The position numbers and the translations under genes were made by a program. A DNA stretch of 58,938 nt from Leucogyrophana mollusca (Eukaryota > Basidiomycota > Agaricomycetes > Boletales): assembly GCA_021014945.1 (NCBI GenBank), contig MU266506.1:1-58938 (forward strand). Direction: 5' to 3'. The notes beneath the pieces are model-generated. The model saw only the letters and a list, made by a program, of their open reading frames with translations, was not told the DNA's origin and did not search any database. Positions 1 through 15,115 of the stretch are shown piece after piece (position 1 is the first letter of the stretch; the number at the start of each line of letters is the position of its first letter).

Positions 1-435
1 TGAGGACTCTGTTCACGGATCTGGTCCACGGTCAGAAATTAGATACGTCCGTAGGTCTGAACTTTGTACAGAGTAGTCGACTTTTCTGGATCTGCTATGG
101 CAATCTGTTCCTAATATAGACTCATGCGCTCAGATTCATTGCCTGTGTAAGGCTTAGATCTCTCCTCTGAATCTCAGGTCTCTTCTCGTGGCAGACCCAC
201 GCCCAGATTGAATATCATTAATTGTCTCTGTTCGTTGCCCAGACAAGGTCACAGAATGACAAAATTTTCTCCGGTCTTTCCCGCATCTGTTCCTCGTGCA
301 GATTCCGCCGTGTCTCAGGTGCCAGCAATCATTATAATATAATGACCCTTCTTTTTCACGATACAGTTCAAGTCCACGACTTGTCCTTGAAGGTGCCACT
401 CTGTTGCGGTGAAGAGCCCATTGAGATTAAACACT
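1..435. other. left-edge non-coding stretch
   Basis: No reading frame here resembles a known family. It precedes the sirtuin start and probably holds its promoter and 5' UTR. The tail of an upstream gene could lie here, but I cannot recognise one. Confidence 0.5.
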
Positions 436-1583
436 ATGGCACCTTCCTCTGATCCGCAAGCGTTCCGTGCGGCCATCAAGTCTGCCAAGACTGTTATCAT
501 TCTGGCCGGCGCGGGTTTATCTGCTGGATCAGGCATCCCCACCTATCGAGGCGCAGACGGCTTGTGGATAAAACAAGTGGGTGGTTCCTCTGGGTCCTCC
601 GATATTGACTGTATCGAACTTGAAACTCCTACTAGGACCCGAAAAAGCTAGCGACCCCTGAGGGGTTCAAAGCAGATGCCAGCGCTATTTGGCAGTTCTA
701 CCACAGTCGTCGTGACACGTATGTACTTTTTGTTCCCTGTACTCTTTCCTATGTCTGATACGACGTACTTTAGTTGCCTTCAAGCCCAGCCGAATGCAGC
801 TCACACTTTCCTTGCCTCCCTTTCCATCCCTTCTGTGTGCGAACGTCTTCTTCCGTCACTCTCCGACAACGAGAAACCCCCGCTTTTCATAACGCAGAAT
901 TTCGACTCCCTCTCCACTCGAGCTCTCGAGGCGCTTCATGAGGAAGGGAAACTTTCCGACGAAGAAATAAAAATTGCCAAAGAAAGATTGATCGAGATGC
1001 ACGGTTCAGTATTCCGAACAATCTGTACAGATTGCAAACACGTCAAGTTCACTTATGATACCCCGCTCTGTCCTGCACTGGCATCCACGGAGGAGGAGGG
1101 CGGGGATGTTGAAGATGTGAAAAAGATCCCGCTGGCTGAACTACCACGTTGTGGCGGTACCTCTTGGAACGGCCGTTCGAATCGATACGGTTCGTGTGGC
1201 GGGCTGCTGAGGCCTGGGGTTGTATGGTTCGGCGAAGTCCCTGAAGGGTTGGGTGAGATCGCCAGAAAGCTGAACTGGGCGGAATTATTGATCGTAGTGG
1301 GGACATCGTCGCTGGTGCGTGTTGATCGCTATCCTAATCGATTCCACGTCTGCTACAGCTTTGAACGGCTGACTATTCGCTTTGCGTCCTTTTCATTTTG
1401 CAGGTACACCCTGCAGCATCCTTCCAGAAGACCGTGCGCGATCGTAGAGGGAAAGTCGCGGTCTTTAACCTTAATCGGTCTGAGGGTGACGATCTGGCGG
1501 ATTTCTTGTTCTTGGGGCCGTGTGAAGAGACCCTTGTGGACATCTTTCAGGCAGAGGTAGGAGTTTCATCAAATGTACATTAG
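436..1583 (+). CDS. SIRT5-like class III sirtuin (NAD-dependent protein deacylase)
   Basis: This is an NAD-dependent lysine deacylase of the Sir2 family. Four exons can be joined (436-576, 636-718, 774-1314, 1404-1583), giving about 314 aa, normal for a class III sirtuin. Visible motifs are [15 protein letters not shown] near residue 20 (NAD-binding loop), ITQNFDSL, an MHGSVF catalytic-His motif, the first zinc pair CTDC, then a Cys-rich second pair ending in [14 protein letters not shown], and a GTSS motif followed by VHPAA. The stretch QFYHSRR keeps the Tyr-x-x-Arg pair that in human SIRT5 binds succinyl or malonyl lysine, so desuccinylase/demalonylase activity is the best inference. The ATG at 436 is chosen because no earlier in-frame ATG exists close by. 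SIRT5 relatives are often mitochondrial, but I see no strong presequence. Confidence 0.9.
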
Positions 1584-2057
1584 CCTGCCCCCGTGAAGGT
1601 GATAGGTGGAACGAGGTGAAACCGTGCTTCAATACAAAGATTCATTGCACTGGGCTATATCCCATGCAACTCGTCCATCATTGTGCTGATAGGTTGAATC
1701 ACGACATCGCGTCACAGATTTGGGGAGGGTACTTAGTGTAGACTGTACTGGGAAACGCTACTCAATCCCGGGAGTCCTCGTATCACGATGCAACGCGCAC
1801 CAAGCATATTGATTTGCACACTCAGGGAACCCTCACACAAGGGAACGCCCCCGACCCACATTGATCCTGCACATGGTCAAAGGTCGCCAATCGGTGGGGT
1901 AACCTTTGTGCCCATGAGGTCTCATGATTCGCGAGTATTGCCGTTCCGAACTCGATTAGTTCTGACGATTTTTGACAGGTTATCTCGAACACAACTGCCT
2001 TAAGTACTTTGAAGTTTGGCTGGCTAGCTCCGGTATCCCATTCCTTTGTACTCGGAG
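1584..2057. other. intergenic spacer between sirtuin and carboxylesterase
   Basis: Contains only short frames without family resemblance. It should carry the sirtuin 3' UTR and the carboxylesterase promoter. No other structure is seen. Confidence 0.5.
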
Positions 2058-4411
2058 ATGCTTGGTGTGCAGGCTCTCCTGTGTGTACTCTCCATAGTGT
2101 GCATTACTGCCGCGACTGCACCAGTCGTTGATCTGGGCTACACGCAGTATAAAGGGTCCATAGATGCCTCCACCGGCATCACGAGTTACTTGGGCATTCG
2201 CTTCGCCGCGCCCCCCGTTGGTATGCGTCACTATTCCTTCCTTCAATCTTACCTTCACTAATAAGTGGACGTCGTCCCAGGCAAGTTGCGGTGGAAAGCC
2301 CCACAGGCCCCTCACACGGTAACAGGAGTTCAGGATGCTACCAAACAGCCAAAGCGGTGCTACCAGGGCTCGATGGGTGCATCGCCGACGAACCCGCTCA
2401 AGGTTTCTAAGCGGGATGTGGGTAGTTCGGAAGACTGTCTATTCCTGAGGTTCGTGCATCTGTGACTTGGTTGCCCGTTTATGAATCACGCACGCCTTCC
2501 TTAGTGTATATTCCCCTCAACACCATACATCGGAAGGCCTGCCCGTCATTGTCTGGATTCATGGCGGAGGGTAAGTAGTTTGGATCCTCGGCGTTTCATT
2601 GGCACTCGTTAGTGAAGCTTATCCATGCCAGCTACGTCAGTGGCCCCTCAAGCATATTTGATGGTGCAGATCTCATAAAGAACTCCAATAATGGCGTAGT
2701 AGTGGTCGTAATCCAATATCGTTTGGGACTTTTCGGTACGTCAAGCGGCGGCTGCATCCTTTGCTGTCGTTGTGACATACTCTCCAAATAGGATTCTTGG
2801 CCGGAAAGGCAGTCAAGGCCGGGGGTGCTCTAAACGCTGGCCTTCGTACGGTTCACAGTATATCTTGTCCGGTTGGACGCTTTTCACTCACCATGTCACG
2901 ACAGTCGACCAGAATTATGCACTTCAGTGGGTGCAATCTCATGTCAGCTGCTCGTGTTTTGTCTTTTACCGTTACTAACTAATACCAGATCAGCAAGTTT
3001 GGCGGTGACCCTTCGAAGGTCACTATATGGGGAGAATCAGCGGGTACGCCCTTCCTGCCCTCGTCCCTTTTGGTGTATGGTTAAAGCCGTCTTCAATCTG
3101 GATAGGCGCGGGATCCGTGCTGCAGCATGTTGTTGCGCATAGGGGAAACACACAACCTTCCCTCTTTCGTGCGGTCATGACGAGCTCCACGTTCTTGCCA
3201 CCACAATATAATTACAATGATCCCATCCCGGAGGTCAGTCGTAGCTTGTACCATTACATTTTTTCTCATTCAAGCTTACATTCGTTTGTGGATTAGAAAC
3301 TATACAGAGAAGTTGTTTCGGGGGCTAAGTAATGGTTCTCCCACTTGCATTTCTCATCGAAGCTGACATATTATGCAGATGCACCTCGAGCTCTGATACG
3401 CTCGCTTGCCTTCGTGCGGCGCATGTCGATACCCTGGAGGCTTTGAACACCAAGATTGGCAAGGCAGGGTTCTCTGGCACGTTCACCTTTGTCCCTGTGA
3501 TCGACGGGTCTTTCATAATGGAGCGACCAACTGTTACGCTGAATAGGGGGAGGGTTAACGGAGTGAGGCTTTGTATGATGTCTCAAGGAGCATGCTCACC
3601 TGTGCACAGGACACCCTTTTGTCGGTGACAAATACCTTTGAAGGGACGGCTTTCGTATCCGCCCACACTAAATTGAACATTTCGGAGTACACATCGACGT
3701 TATTCCCTCGCTTCGGTCATACACAAGCTGCGGGAGCCGCCCAGCACTACAAGGGCGTCGGAAAGTCCAGCGTTGATCAAGCCATCGCTGCCATGGGTGA
3801 ATGTATGTGGCTTTTAGATTCTACTCAGTAACACCCATAAAAACTAGGTGTTCTTTGTAGCAATCTTTATCTGCCCGACTTACTACCTGATAGAGGCATT
3901 CGCCAAGAAGAAAGCTTGGAAGGTCAGGTCATCTTTACTTTGTCCATTCGTTTCGCTCACGAGTACGCTGGCAGGGTGAGTTTGCAGTACCACCTGGGAG
4001 GCACGGGCAGGACATTCCCTACTACTTCACGTCGTGAGTATTGACTTCTTCTCGTCTTCCTTGCCCCTTCATCTTCATCGCCAGGAACAAACCGCCCTTC
4101 AACAACGCCAATTTCGTCAAGGCTTTTGCGCAATCCTTCCTCGCCGTTGCCATATCACTTGATCCCAATCACAAGATAAGTACGTCTGACATCAAGCCTT
4201 CGTGGCGCCAATGGAGCTCCGGGGCGACCGAGATGTGGTTCGGTAAAACGTCGAAGAATACGCCAGACGTGAGAGTTGTCAAGACAAACCAGGCTCTCCA
4301 GGCGCGGTGCAAGTGAGCGATCGATTTTTCCGAGATCTTGCCCTCTTGCATCTGCTAACGAACTTGACGTACAGCTTTTGGCGGAGTGTCACTCCCTACA
4401 CGATGCAATAA
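2058..4411 (+). CDS. secreted type-B carboxylesterase/lipase
   Basis: An alpha/beta-hydrolase of the cholinesterase-like type-B family, expected to hydrolyse carboxylic esters outside the cell. The ATG at 2058 opens a hydrophobic signal peptide (MLGVQALLCVLSIVCITAA). After splicing about ten short introns the expected order appears: TSYLGIRFAAPPVGKLRW, SEDCLFLSVYSP, the oxyanion-hole motif VIVWIHGGG, VVVVVIQYRLGLFGF, NAGLLDQNYALQWVQSH, the nucleophile elbow TIWGESAGAGSVLQH with the catalytic Ser, a TNTFEG acidic motif, and GRHGQDIPYYFTS with the catalytic His. The protein ends in FWRSVTPYTMQ and a stop at 4409. All triad regions are present, so the gene looks intact. Substrate (fatty acyl, aryl or sterol ester) cannot be read from the sequence. 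Confidence 0.9.
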
Positions 4412-4826
4412 ACCTACCTCGCCGACGGAAGAAGGGCTTGCTCGTCCTCTTACTTTTCCCAATCGGTCATTGTTTGCGAGGGAAAGGGAGAAGTTCTATC
4501 ATACAGAACGTATAAGTACAGATAACAAAGAATGTACCGAGCAGGGTGTAAGGCGAAACGGAAATAGAAAGAGAGAGATCCTTGAGAGCCATGCGAATAA
4601 CAAGACCGGTATCAGCAAAGAAAGTGAGGGTGCTACGGCGGAGAGAGATTGCAGAAGTCGAAAGCGAGGGGATACCCAAGACACAAAAAGCACGTGCTGT
4701 AGGTAGATGTAGAAGAGATACAAGTCCAAGATCGTGTAAATAGGATGTTAGGCGAAAACGTCCCGACTAGTCCAAGAGCATTTGAAAACAAAAAACGAAC
4801 GTGGATGCAGACAAATGGGATGAAAC
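4412..4826. other. convergent 3' spacer
   Basis: Lies between the stop of the carboxylesterase (+) and the stop of the unknown coiled-coil gene (-). It is purine-rich on the + strand (GAAAG/GAGAG runs around 4,550-4,650). It is probably two facing 3' UTRs. No gene seen. Confidence 0.5.
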
Positions 4827-7059
4827 TCAGCGGTCTTCAGGGGCGGGATTTTTATGACTGTCACTGCTCCTCGATGACGATCCCCCTTCAGCGCCGGCGG
4901 CGCTGGTGTTGTTGATCGAACCAGGATAGTAGAGTCGGGGAGGTGGGCGCGGCTCCGCCTGCCGCGAGGAAGGAGACCGCTCGGGAATAGGCTGAGGCCT
5001 CGAAGGAGGCGTACCTCTCGTGCTGTTCGACGGAACAGGCCCAGCGCGGCCGTGACTAACCGGCTGACTCGAAAACGTGCCATATGACCCCTGTGGCTGC
5101 AACGTGTCAGGTAATGGCTGGCGCAGGGGGTCTAGACGCGAGGAAGACACCGACATCCGGCGTGTGGAATCGGATGGCGGAGGCGATTGAGCGCGCTCTC
5201 TTTCGGCGGTCCGCCCAGGTGAAGACACTCTTCGGACAAACTCGGGTCTGCGCTGCTCTGGGATGGGGGCTGTGGCCGGAAACCTATAAGTTGACGGAGG
5301 TTCAGGGCCGGGTGGTAATCCGTTCTGTGTGTACTTTAAGCCCTGAGGATACCCCACACTGCCTCCCCCCTGAATTCGACCTAATCCTTCAGCCCTCGAA
5401 GCTTGGAGAGCTTCCTCCAATGCCTCCATCCGTTGATGGAGCCCCGCAATCTCCTCCCGCATCACGCGGGTCTTCTTCTCAACCAGATCTTCTACCAATT
5501 CGTCCATCTTTTCCTGCTGTTGCTTCAGCGACTGCATTAGGGCACTCGACTTCTGCAACTGCTCGCCGAGCCAGGTCTTCATCTTCTTCGAGTCGTTCAG
5601 GGCGTCATAAAAGATTTCGAATGGGGCTAAGAATGCGGACTTGTCACCGACGTACCCGGGGTGGTGGAGGGAACTAGGCGTGGGCGGAACCAAGGTGCTA
5701 GCTATGGGGACGGAGGCAGTAGGCGGGGATCGGGTACCAGACGGGCCGGGTAGTGCAGCAGGACCTGTAGTCCGCGGAATGCCAAAGCGGGTAGGCGTAG
5801 GTGGTACATTGCCAGCAACCCTGCGTGTGGGTTGACTGCCAGCCAAAGTAAAAGGTAGGCGCGGTAGCGCCATGGGAAACCTCCCGGCCTCGCCTTGCGG
5901 TACTGGAGGGGCGCTCTGGATGACAGGTGCCAGAGGATCGGACGGGTGCGCTCCTCGCGGGCTGATCATAATATCAGCCGGCTTTTTCTTTCTTCCTCCC
6001 GATTGCGCAGCGCGACGGCGTGTAAAGCTGATGGAGGCGGGTGGAAGAGCGGCCGCACTCATAGAGGTCGAAGCTTCAGCCGGAGGTTGGGAGGAACCCA
6101 ATATCAGAGCATGCTGACTCGGGACGACCATTGGCGGAGGGCTGAGTGGCCGAGCAGTACCCGTTTGGCTGCTCGATGCAATGGCATTGCCAGTGCGACT
6201 ACGACTTATCGCGGGGCCTGTGTTGGGACTACGCCGGCCAATTCTCGGTGCAGAAGCAACTTCTGAAGCTGCCAAACGCACTGCTGGCGGTGAATTGACG
6301 GCTGCGGGACCAGCATTCCCGGTGTTATTTGTACCCGCAGCATTCTGGCCTGCCAATGGGGTGATACCAGCTGCGCTACCTCTCCGCTGCTCGATGAGAG
6401 ACTTCTGCTGATGCTTGACGGTAAGTATGGACCGAACCTGCTCTCTAGCAGCATGGTCATCTCCAGTCGCCAAGTTCATTACTACAGGTGAAATTGGGGT
6501 AGACCCCGGGCCACCCAGAGGGGGAGATCTCACGTTCGTGTTCAAAGGATGTGGAGCGCCGCTGACGGTAACACGTCGTTTCTTTGGGGAAGGTTGGGTT
6601 ATAGGGGCGGGGTTTGAATCCTGGTCCATATCCTCACATTGAGGAGGCGAAGGCGGGGTGACCTGGACATCGCGGTCCTCCTCTTCCTTGATTCGTATGA
6701 CTCTTGGTGATTGGCGGCTATCATGATCATTGTGGCTGGTGAGAAACGCGGTCGGACCGAAAATAGGACATTGATGGTGGGGACAAGACTTACCCAGAGT
6801 CTGAAGCGCTGTCACCGCGCACGGACGTCGCTGGTGGGTCTTCTCGGGAACGCTTTCTTGTACTGCGAGTGTGCTCTACGCTAGGCTGTCGTGAATGGGA
6901 CTGGCTCGACGGGGAATGTGTGTGACGGGTTCGTTCGTAAGAATGCTGCTGAATTGGGGGCAACGCGTTGTTATGTGATGGGATGCTGCTCAACGAAGAG
7001 GTACTGAAAGCCTGGGCGAAGGAAGGTAGAGACTGTGGCAGGTGGGCATTGACGGACAT
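4827..7059 (-). CDS. Ser/Pro-rich coiled-coil protein of unknown function
   Basis: Two exons (6794-7059 and 4827-6735, minus strand) joined by a GTAAGT intron of 58 nt give about 724 aa. I do not recognise the family. The N-terminus (MSVNAHLPQSLPSFAQAF) is followed by a low-complexity part rich in Ser, Pro, Gln and Arg, with basic patches (RKRSRE, SPKKRRV) resembling nuclear localisation signals. A short ordered block near residue 200 (REQVRSILTVKHQQKSLIEQ) looks conserved. A clear coiled coil lies around residues 460-530, with heptad-like KQQQEKMDELVEDLVEKK. The C-terminal third is again disordered. A nuclear scaffold or transcription-related role is only a guess. An ATG at 7059 is chosen over the in-frame upstream codons because it opens the ordered N-terminus. 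Confidence 0.7.
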
Positions 7060-8948
7060 GATTGAGGACGAATTAGCCCTTGTCAAGGACGGCCGCTGGA
7101 GCGACGGGGCTAACTGTTACGGATGCAAGGCTGGCGCAACAGTTGGTTGCAAAGAGAAACGGAGCCGAATGAGAGAAAGCAGTAGACTTGTTTGCACTGG
7201 CAGTTCCACGAGAAATTCGATAGGGAAGGCTCGCGTAATAAGGATAAGACGCTGAAATGTTCACTTGCAGTTCGATGGCTTCGATATAATCAATCACCTC
7301 CGAATCACCACAAGGAATCTCAACAAACTCACAACGTCAACAAGCCTTTTATAACAATTAAATCCATTGCAAAAAAGTATTAAAAGCTTCCCTCCTCCTA
7401 CTCCCAGCCCGCTGATCCGGTAAATCTCTGTGTTAAAACCTGTCCAACGCAAAATTGGCGTGTAATCATCGTCTAACCAGTGCCAGCGCTCGCCAAGTCA
7501 CAGCCATCAAGACATTGGCACAGAGCTAATGCTACAGCCAACGCCAGAGCCAAGCCAGAGCCATAAACGTTAACCGGCTCCTTGCCGCGGCACCGCATCC
7601 TCCCTTGTACTTTGTCTCTTCTCTCCCCACATCGGAAACTCGGAAGACCGCACGACCGCACCGAGATCTCGTCAACTGTCAACCCACAGTAGAGGTCCTT
7701 GTCTCGTCCTTGTGCTCTGCGTACTCAGGACCTGGAGTCCCCACACACACTGTTTTAGCTATATATTTTACGCGACAGTTTCAAACCCTCCGTAAGCCTC
7801 CCCCTTCCCCTGTACTCAAATGATTTCCATCGACGAGTCCGAGGCATTTCACTCAATTGTGCCGAGAAGCCGGTTGGCGAGGGGGGCACGTCCTCATGTT
7901 TCGAGTGCCACAGACATGCATCGTGCGTGTTCAGCTGCTTTCGCTGGCAGTTACCATGGTCTCGTCTCCCTGGCCCTAGACCTTCTCCAACGTTATGACG
8001 TGAAGACACGCCCCAAATTCATTCCCCTTGGCTTCCATCGCGACCGGCGGGTCAGACCCCCAGCTGATCCACGTTTCGTATGGACACCCGCAACGAGTTC
8101 GTCATTTCACCAAGTGGGCGTTTCGTTCACATCCCTAATCTGCGCCTCGAGGCGCAGCCAATCGAGGGAAAATGTCATACGTACGGACTAACGGAGGTCA
8201 GTGTCCCATCAAGAGCATCTGTGTCATGCTATACTTAGATAGGGCGCAAACACCCTCTCCTCCTGGACTTGTTCCCTCTTGGGCTGATGCCGCAACTTCG
8301 TGATGTTCGTGGGTATTCCTGCCTTCTTGAAAAGACACCGGTGGATACCTGACCGAATAATACGAATACCTTCCCTTCGTACCCGAATTCATTAAGACTT
8401 TAGCACAAAAACGGACCAATCATTGCTCCCGAGCATCTAGGAAGCGCTCTGGGCTTCTCCCTTATCGATGGTCAACATGGGGACAGCAGTGTGTAAAGTG
8501 AATATCCACAGGCATGTCATGACGAAGAATAGACTGTTCTGAAGGGGTGAGCAAATGGGCGCGATTGTACTCTCATTAATCGAAAAGATGCAGCGTGTAT
8601 TGTCAGCCCTCTGGTGCTTCGAAAGAAGTCATTGAAACCACCCAACTGTGGTTAGTATCCTTCGTAACGCGGCGACTGTTGGAATGGCGGCGTACAAACT
8701 CGTAAATTTGGGTGACCCTTGCCGCGCCAGGCTTTAATCAAGATTGTATGAGAAGTGCCAACCACAGCGTCAACTAAGGGATGGAGCCACCTGATTGAAA
8801 TTCGTCTCCAGAAAGACACCAAAACACGACGCATATGACGGTAATTTATTTGCATTACACGATAGCCTGGAGTCTGCGCTTATCATGAAACGAGGAATCA
8901 GTCCGTCTCGTGATTGATAGGAGGTTAACTTGTTGACCGTTTGCAGGA
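7060..8948. other. 1.9-kb region without a convincing gene
   Basis: Lies upstream of the coiled-coil gene and downstream of RTT109 (both minus). The largest ATG frame is at 7820-8191 (+, 123 codons); it has no recognisable motif and is probably spurious. The part near 7,300-7,450 is A/T-richer and may be promoter or 5' UTR of the minus-strand gene. Nothing else is supported. Confidence 0.4.
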
Positions 8949-10511
8949 TCAGGCTTTTGTCCTCTTTTTCTTCCTAGCCGTCAATATCGTCACTGCCGGA
9001 AGGCCGCCATCACTTCCCCCAGCCACTGTTGCGTCAACAGCCTTGCGTGATAGTGGTGGATTACTAACGGTGGCTGAGCCATAGATGTGGGAATGGTATG
9101 TGTCGAGAGAAGCCACGGGTTCAGGGAAGGGATTCGGAGACACGTCAACAACGGGCCGCTTGCCGTTGACGAGACGTGGAGGGGGTGTCTGGGGAGGTGC
9201 GAGGGTGGATCGCGCGGGATCGGGTTCAGGAGTCTGCCGACCGTAGTCACGACGGCGTGAGACTGGTGCGGGAGTGGGTATGGGCTTGAGTCCGTCACAG
9301 AGGCCTTTGATAGATTCTTCTAGGACTTTGGTCGACCATACGGCACGCTCAACGGTGGAAAATTCGTGGCCTGTAAGCAATGATGACATGATGCGTTTGT
9401 TCATCTGACAGGACACCTGGCCAGGCTGTGGGGCGAGGGGCGAGACCTCGCTGCGAGGGTGGTCGGCTCTTTTGGTCGAGGATGAAACTGCCATGACGAA
9501 GAAACCTGTGACAGCCCCTGCAACACATTCCTGGCGGAACGACATTCGCTCCCAAAACTCGTCAGGGGAGACTGTCTTCAGCTCCCCCGGGACCTGTCCC
9601 TTCTTCCGTCGTCGACCGTCATCCTTGTCCGCATCACCATCTGACTCCCCTTCGCATGGCTTCAGCCCGTCAAGGTCTATCCTCGGACGTTTCCGCTCTG
9701 GGGATTTCACCCCATCTGCGTCCGTAGTGTACGCTAGCTCATCCATAAAGCGTGATTTTGGATCATCTTCGAATGAAGGAATAAATTGTCCAAGGTGACG
9801 TTTTTCAGCCTCACCGCTTGGAGGACAAGGCAACGGAATGTCCGTCTGTCCATAAGGATGACCATATGTCCACTGCACCGATGGAGTGGAGGATGAAGCG
9901 GACGCAACTCCAAGCGAGTGAGATGCCTCGAACTCGCTGAGCCCTGGCAGGACGTAGTAGAGCTTAGTGCGACATGCGTCCCCTGCACGGAGGGTCATGT
10001 CGGCGGCGACATCACTGAATATACGCTTCCACCAAGCACAAAGCTTGATATCAGATAATGGACGTTTTCCGGAGAAGTCCACCGAGTTCGGAAACAGGTA
10101 CTGGTTCTGTGCTCGTGCGAATAGATGAACCCATAGATGATCGGCAGCAACAGGTCGCGTGGAGGGATCAGCGTAGTATGATATAAATGTGCGTAGGAGG
10201 GCGGCAGTAGGTGACGGCGCAAGCGCTTGTCCCGTAGAGTCTACTTTCGAGACGTAGAGTATGGCGCACGATGTCGCTGGAACGTTGTAAAGAGAAGCTT
10301 CTACCGCAGAGACGAATACGCGTGGGGAATCGGGCGTCTGCTGTTCGGAGAGTAGGACGAGGATATCTTGGAGGTAAGCTCTGGTTCGTGGTTGAGAGAA
10401 AGGGTACAAGCTTTGGTTTTTCCTGGGCGATGAAACGAGGACATGGATGTGGAATTCACGAGTTCCTGGCAAACTCGCGAGTCCCGCCAACAACGCATCC
10501 CGGAGGTTCAT
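8949..10511 (-). CDS. RTT109: histone acetyltransferase RTT109 (H3K56-type)
   Basis: A single-exon 520-aa protein of the fungal Rtt109/KAT11 family, which with chaperones such as Vps75 or Asf1 acetylates newly made histone H3 (K56, also K9 and K27) in the nucleus during DNA replication and repair. The N-terminus MNLRDALLAGLASLPGTREF starts the HAT domain. Further family marks are FHIHVLVSSPRKNQSLYPF, ADHLWVHLFARAQNQYLFPNS, LCAWWKRIFSDV, and WTYGHPYGQTDIPLPCPP followed by LGQFIPSFEDDPKSRFMDEL, a core segment of the fold. WERMSFRQECVAGAVTGFF lies after an acidic, Lys-rich linker near residues 280-320. The C-terminal 130 residues are Pro-rich and end in a basic KKKRTK tail. Absence of introns is unusual among its neighbours here. 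Recognition rests on these blocks. Confidence 0.88.
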   Translation of the reverse strand: MNLRDALLAGLASLPGTREFHIHVLVSSPRKNQSLYPFSQPRTRAYLQDILVLLSEQQTPDSPRVFVSAVEASLYNVPATSCAILYVSKVDSTGQALAPSPTAALLRTFISYYADPSTRPVAADHLWVHLFARAQNQYLFPNSVDFSGKRPLSDIKLCAWWKRIFSDVAADMTLRAGDACRTKLYYVLPGLSEFEASHSLGVASASSSTPSVQWTYGHPYGQTDIPLPCPPSGEAEKRHLGQFIPSFEDDPKSRFMDELAYTTDADGVKSPERKRPRIDLDGLKPCEGESDGDADKDDGRRRKKGQVPGELKTVSPDEFWERMSFRQECVAGAVTGFFVMAVSSSTKRADHPRSEVSPLAPQPGQVSCQMNKRIMSSLLTGHEFSTVERAVWSTKVLEESIKGLCDGLKPIPTPAPVSRRRDYGRQTPEPDPARSTLAPPQTPPPRLVNGKRPVVDVSPNPFPEPVASLDTYHSHIYGSATVSNPPLSRKAVDATVAGGSDGGLPAVTILTARKKKRTKA

Positions 10512-12358
10512 GATCTTGAGGCGTGGGAATTTATTTGTGCCTCAGCGGCATCACAACCCAAAGAGCCGCCACAGGCGCGCCAGCCAATGGCAGCTCATTC
10601 ATTGTTCTGAGCGGTCTATCATTCGTCCTTGTCGGTTTACCCGTTGGAGGCCACTACAGTCCTGGTTCCTGTCGCGACGGAACCTTGTGTCCTTGGCGGG
10701 GCGCGAAATACGTGGCCATGTCGAACAAATAGCTGAGGGCCCATAAAGTAAAGCTGCAGGCTTTTTTTTCACCTTCGGGCCCGGAAACTGGATCCACAAC
10801 CAAGTCATCCTCAACATGGAGGGCATAACATGTTGTACGACCTGTTATATCCGTTACTCCCTACGGCAAGTAACCTGAAGCGTTGCGGATATTGAGTTCA
10901 CTTATCTTTCGCTCCTTTTTTCAACCAGTGTTCATGTACCTTCGGGGCAGTGGCCTGCAGGCACCGGTCCATATATGCCAATTTAGTTGCTGCGTATGCG
11001 CTTCGTTAAAATCGTTGTGCACAACTGATCGCTTTTCTACAGAGAAAGGTGAATGTATGCAGCAGAGGGAGCCATAGGAGACCCGTCGCAGACCACGGCC
11101 ACTGATTAGGTGCTTGCGCTCCATTTAGCTCGAGTCACGGTGGGATCACATGGGGGGTCAAGAAATGTAAACAGTGTCGCCATTGCCGAAGAAACAGCCG
11201 GATGGTGCATCATCGGCGAGACAACTACGCTCATCCAGAGCTCAGAACCGCAACTCCAGGGAGCACAACTATCTTACAGCCGTTTTAGGAACAGACTTAC
11301 TGCCCTTCGTTTCTGTACACTTAGTGCACCGCGCAGCGCGCGACTCGGAGGGCCGTCCCGGTGGTAACTATGCACCTGTCGCTTGAAGAGGGCCCGCTGG
11401 TATGGACTCGGTCGTTTGGGAAAGTACTTCTCGGTATTCCTTTATGACGTGCACAAACAATTTCATTGCAGCAATCAACTGGGTTCCATCTTGGGCCACG
11501 CTTGTGTGAGCAATAATGGGTCAGCCGAACCTGATCCCGGCCTTATTCAACCAGGCCGGTCGCTCCCATGGCCCAGAAATCGAGCGGCCCCTTGACACGC
11601 CGGACTATCACGGACATCACACAATGGAATTCAAGTCTCCCCCCATGGTTACAGGCACACATGTCTGGTCGCATACAGCATTCAAGCAACCGATAGGCCA
11701 TCTTTCTAACTCCCGGGAGACCTGATCGTGCTCGAGCTTACCATCCTTGTCGGGATTGCTCTCCCTGGATTTCCAATTGCCTCGCACAGCTGCCAGTTAC
11801 CGGGCATTGTTCACGGCCATCGAATCGACGTCTAAGAGCATCACGAGCGCAAACACCAAAAGTGGTTCTGTGGCAGCTTTGGGTATGCCCTCCCCACCAT
11901 TGACCCTCGCATTTGTCAAACAGATCAACTCTTTCATGTACATGATTAATGCAAGCATCCACCCGAAGATTGGCTGCCACAGAAAATCAACCAGAGGTAT
12001 GTAACTCGAAGTCTGGTGACTGCCATTCAAATCTCTGTTCTGCATCCTCAACAAGTCTCGTATCACAAAAGGTAAAGGTTGCGGACTAGGGCGCCGCCGT
12101 TCCCGTGGTAGGACACACCATTGGCTACGCTGCTGTCGTTGAATGGGCTGGACAAGGAACAATCTGCAGTCCACAGTCGTTAAAGCACCTGTGACTGACA
12201 GTGAACTAGGAACTCCTGTGTGCTTCTCACCAAACTCAAGCAGATCACGGAGCAACCAGAGTGGGGTTCCGAAGATGACAAGTGTACGATATATTATGCT
12301 ACAGCAAGACTTCAGCTAGGATACTGGGACAGCGATCAGGCAGGAAGGTCCAGAAAAA
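10512..12358. other. 1.85-kb spacer between RTT109 and CUL1
   Basis: Upstream of RTT109 (minus) and downstream of CUL1 (minus). Several 60-150-codon frames occur on both strands (for example 11,797-12,255 minus, which lacks a usable ATG), but none has motifs and none joins by clear splice sites into a longer product. It may be decayed gene sequence or regulatory DNA. Confidence 0.4.

Positions 12359-15115
<2,757 letters not shown>

Noticed and set aside
5084..5677. 197-codon + strand frame
   Set aside because: Lies wholly inside the coiled-coil gene on the opposite strand, which has an ordered start, intron and coiled coil; no motif in the + frame.
7820..8191. 123-codon + strand frame starting with ATG
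   Set aside because: Composition and length are what chance would give; no motif, no introns, no conserved block.
11797..12255. 152-codon minus-strand frame with hydrophobic stretches
   Set aside because: No ATG at its start, no family resemblance, and no splice partner.
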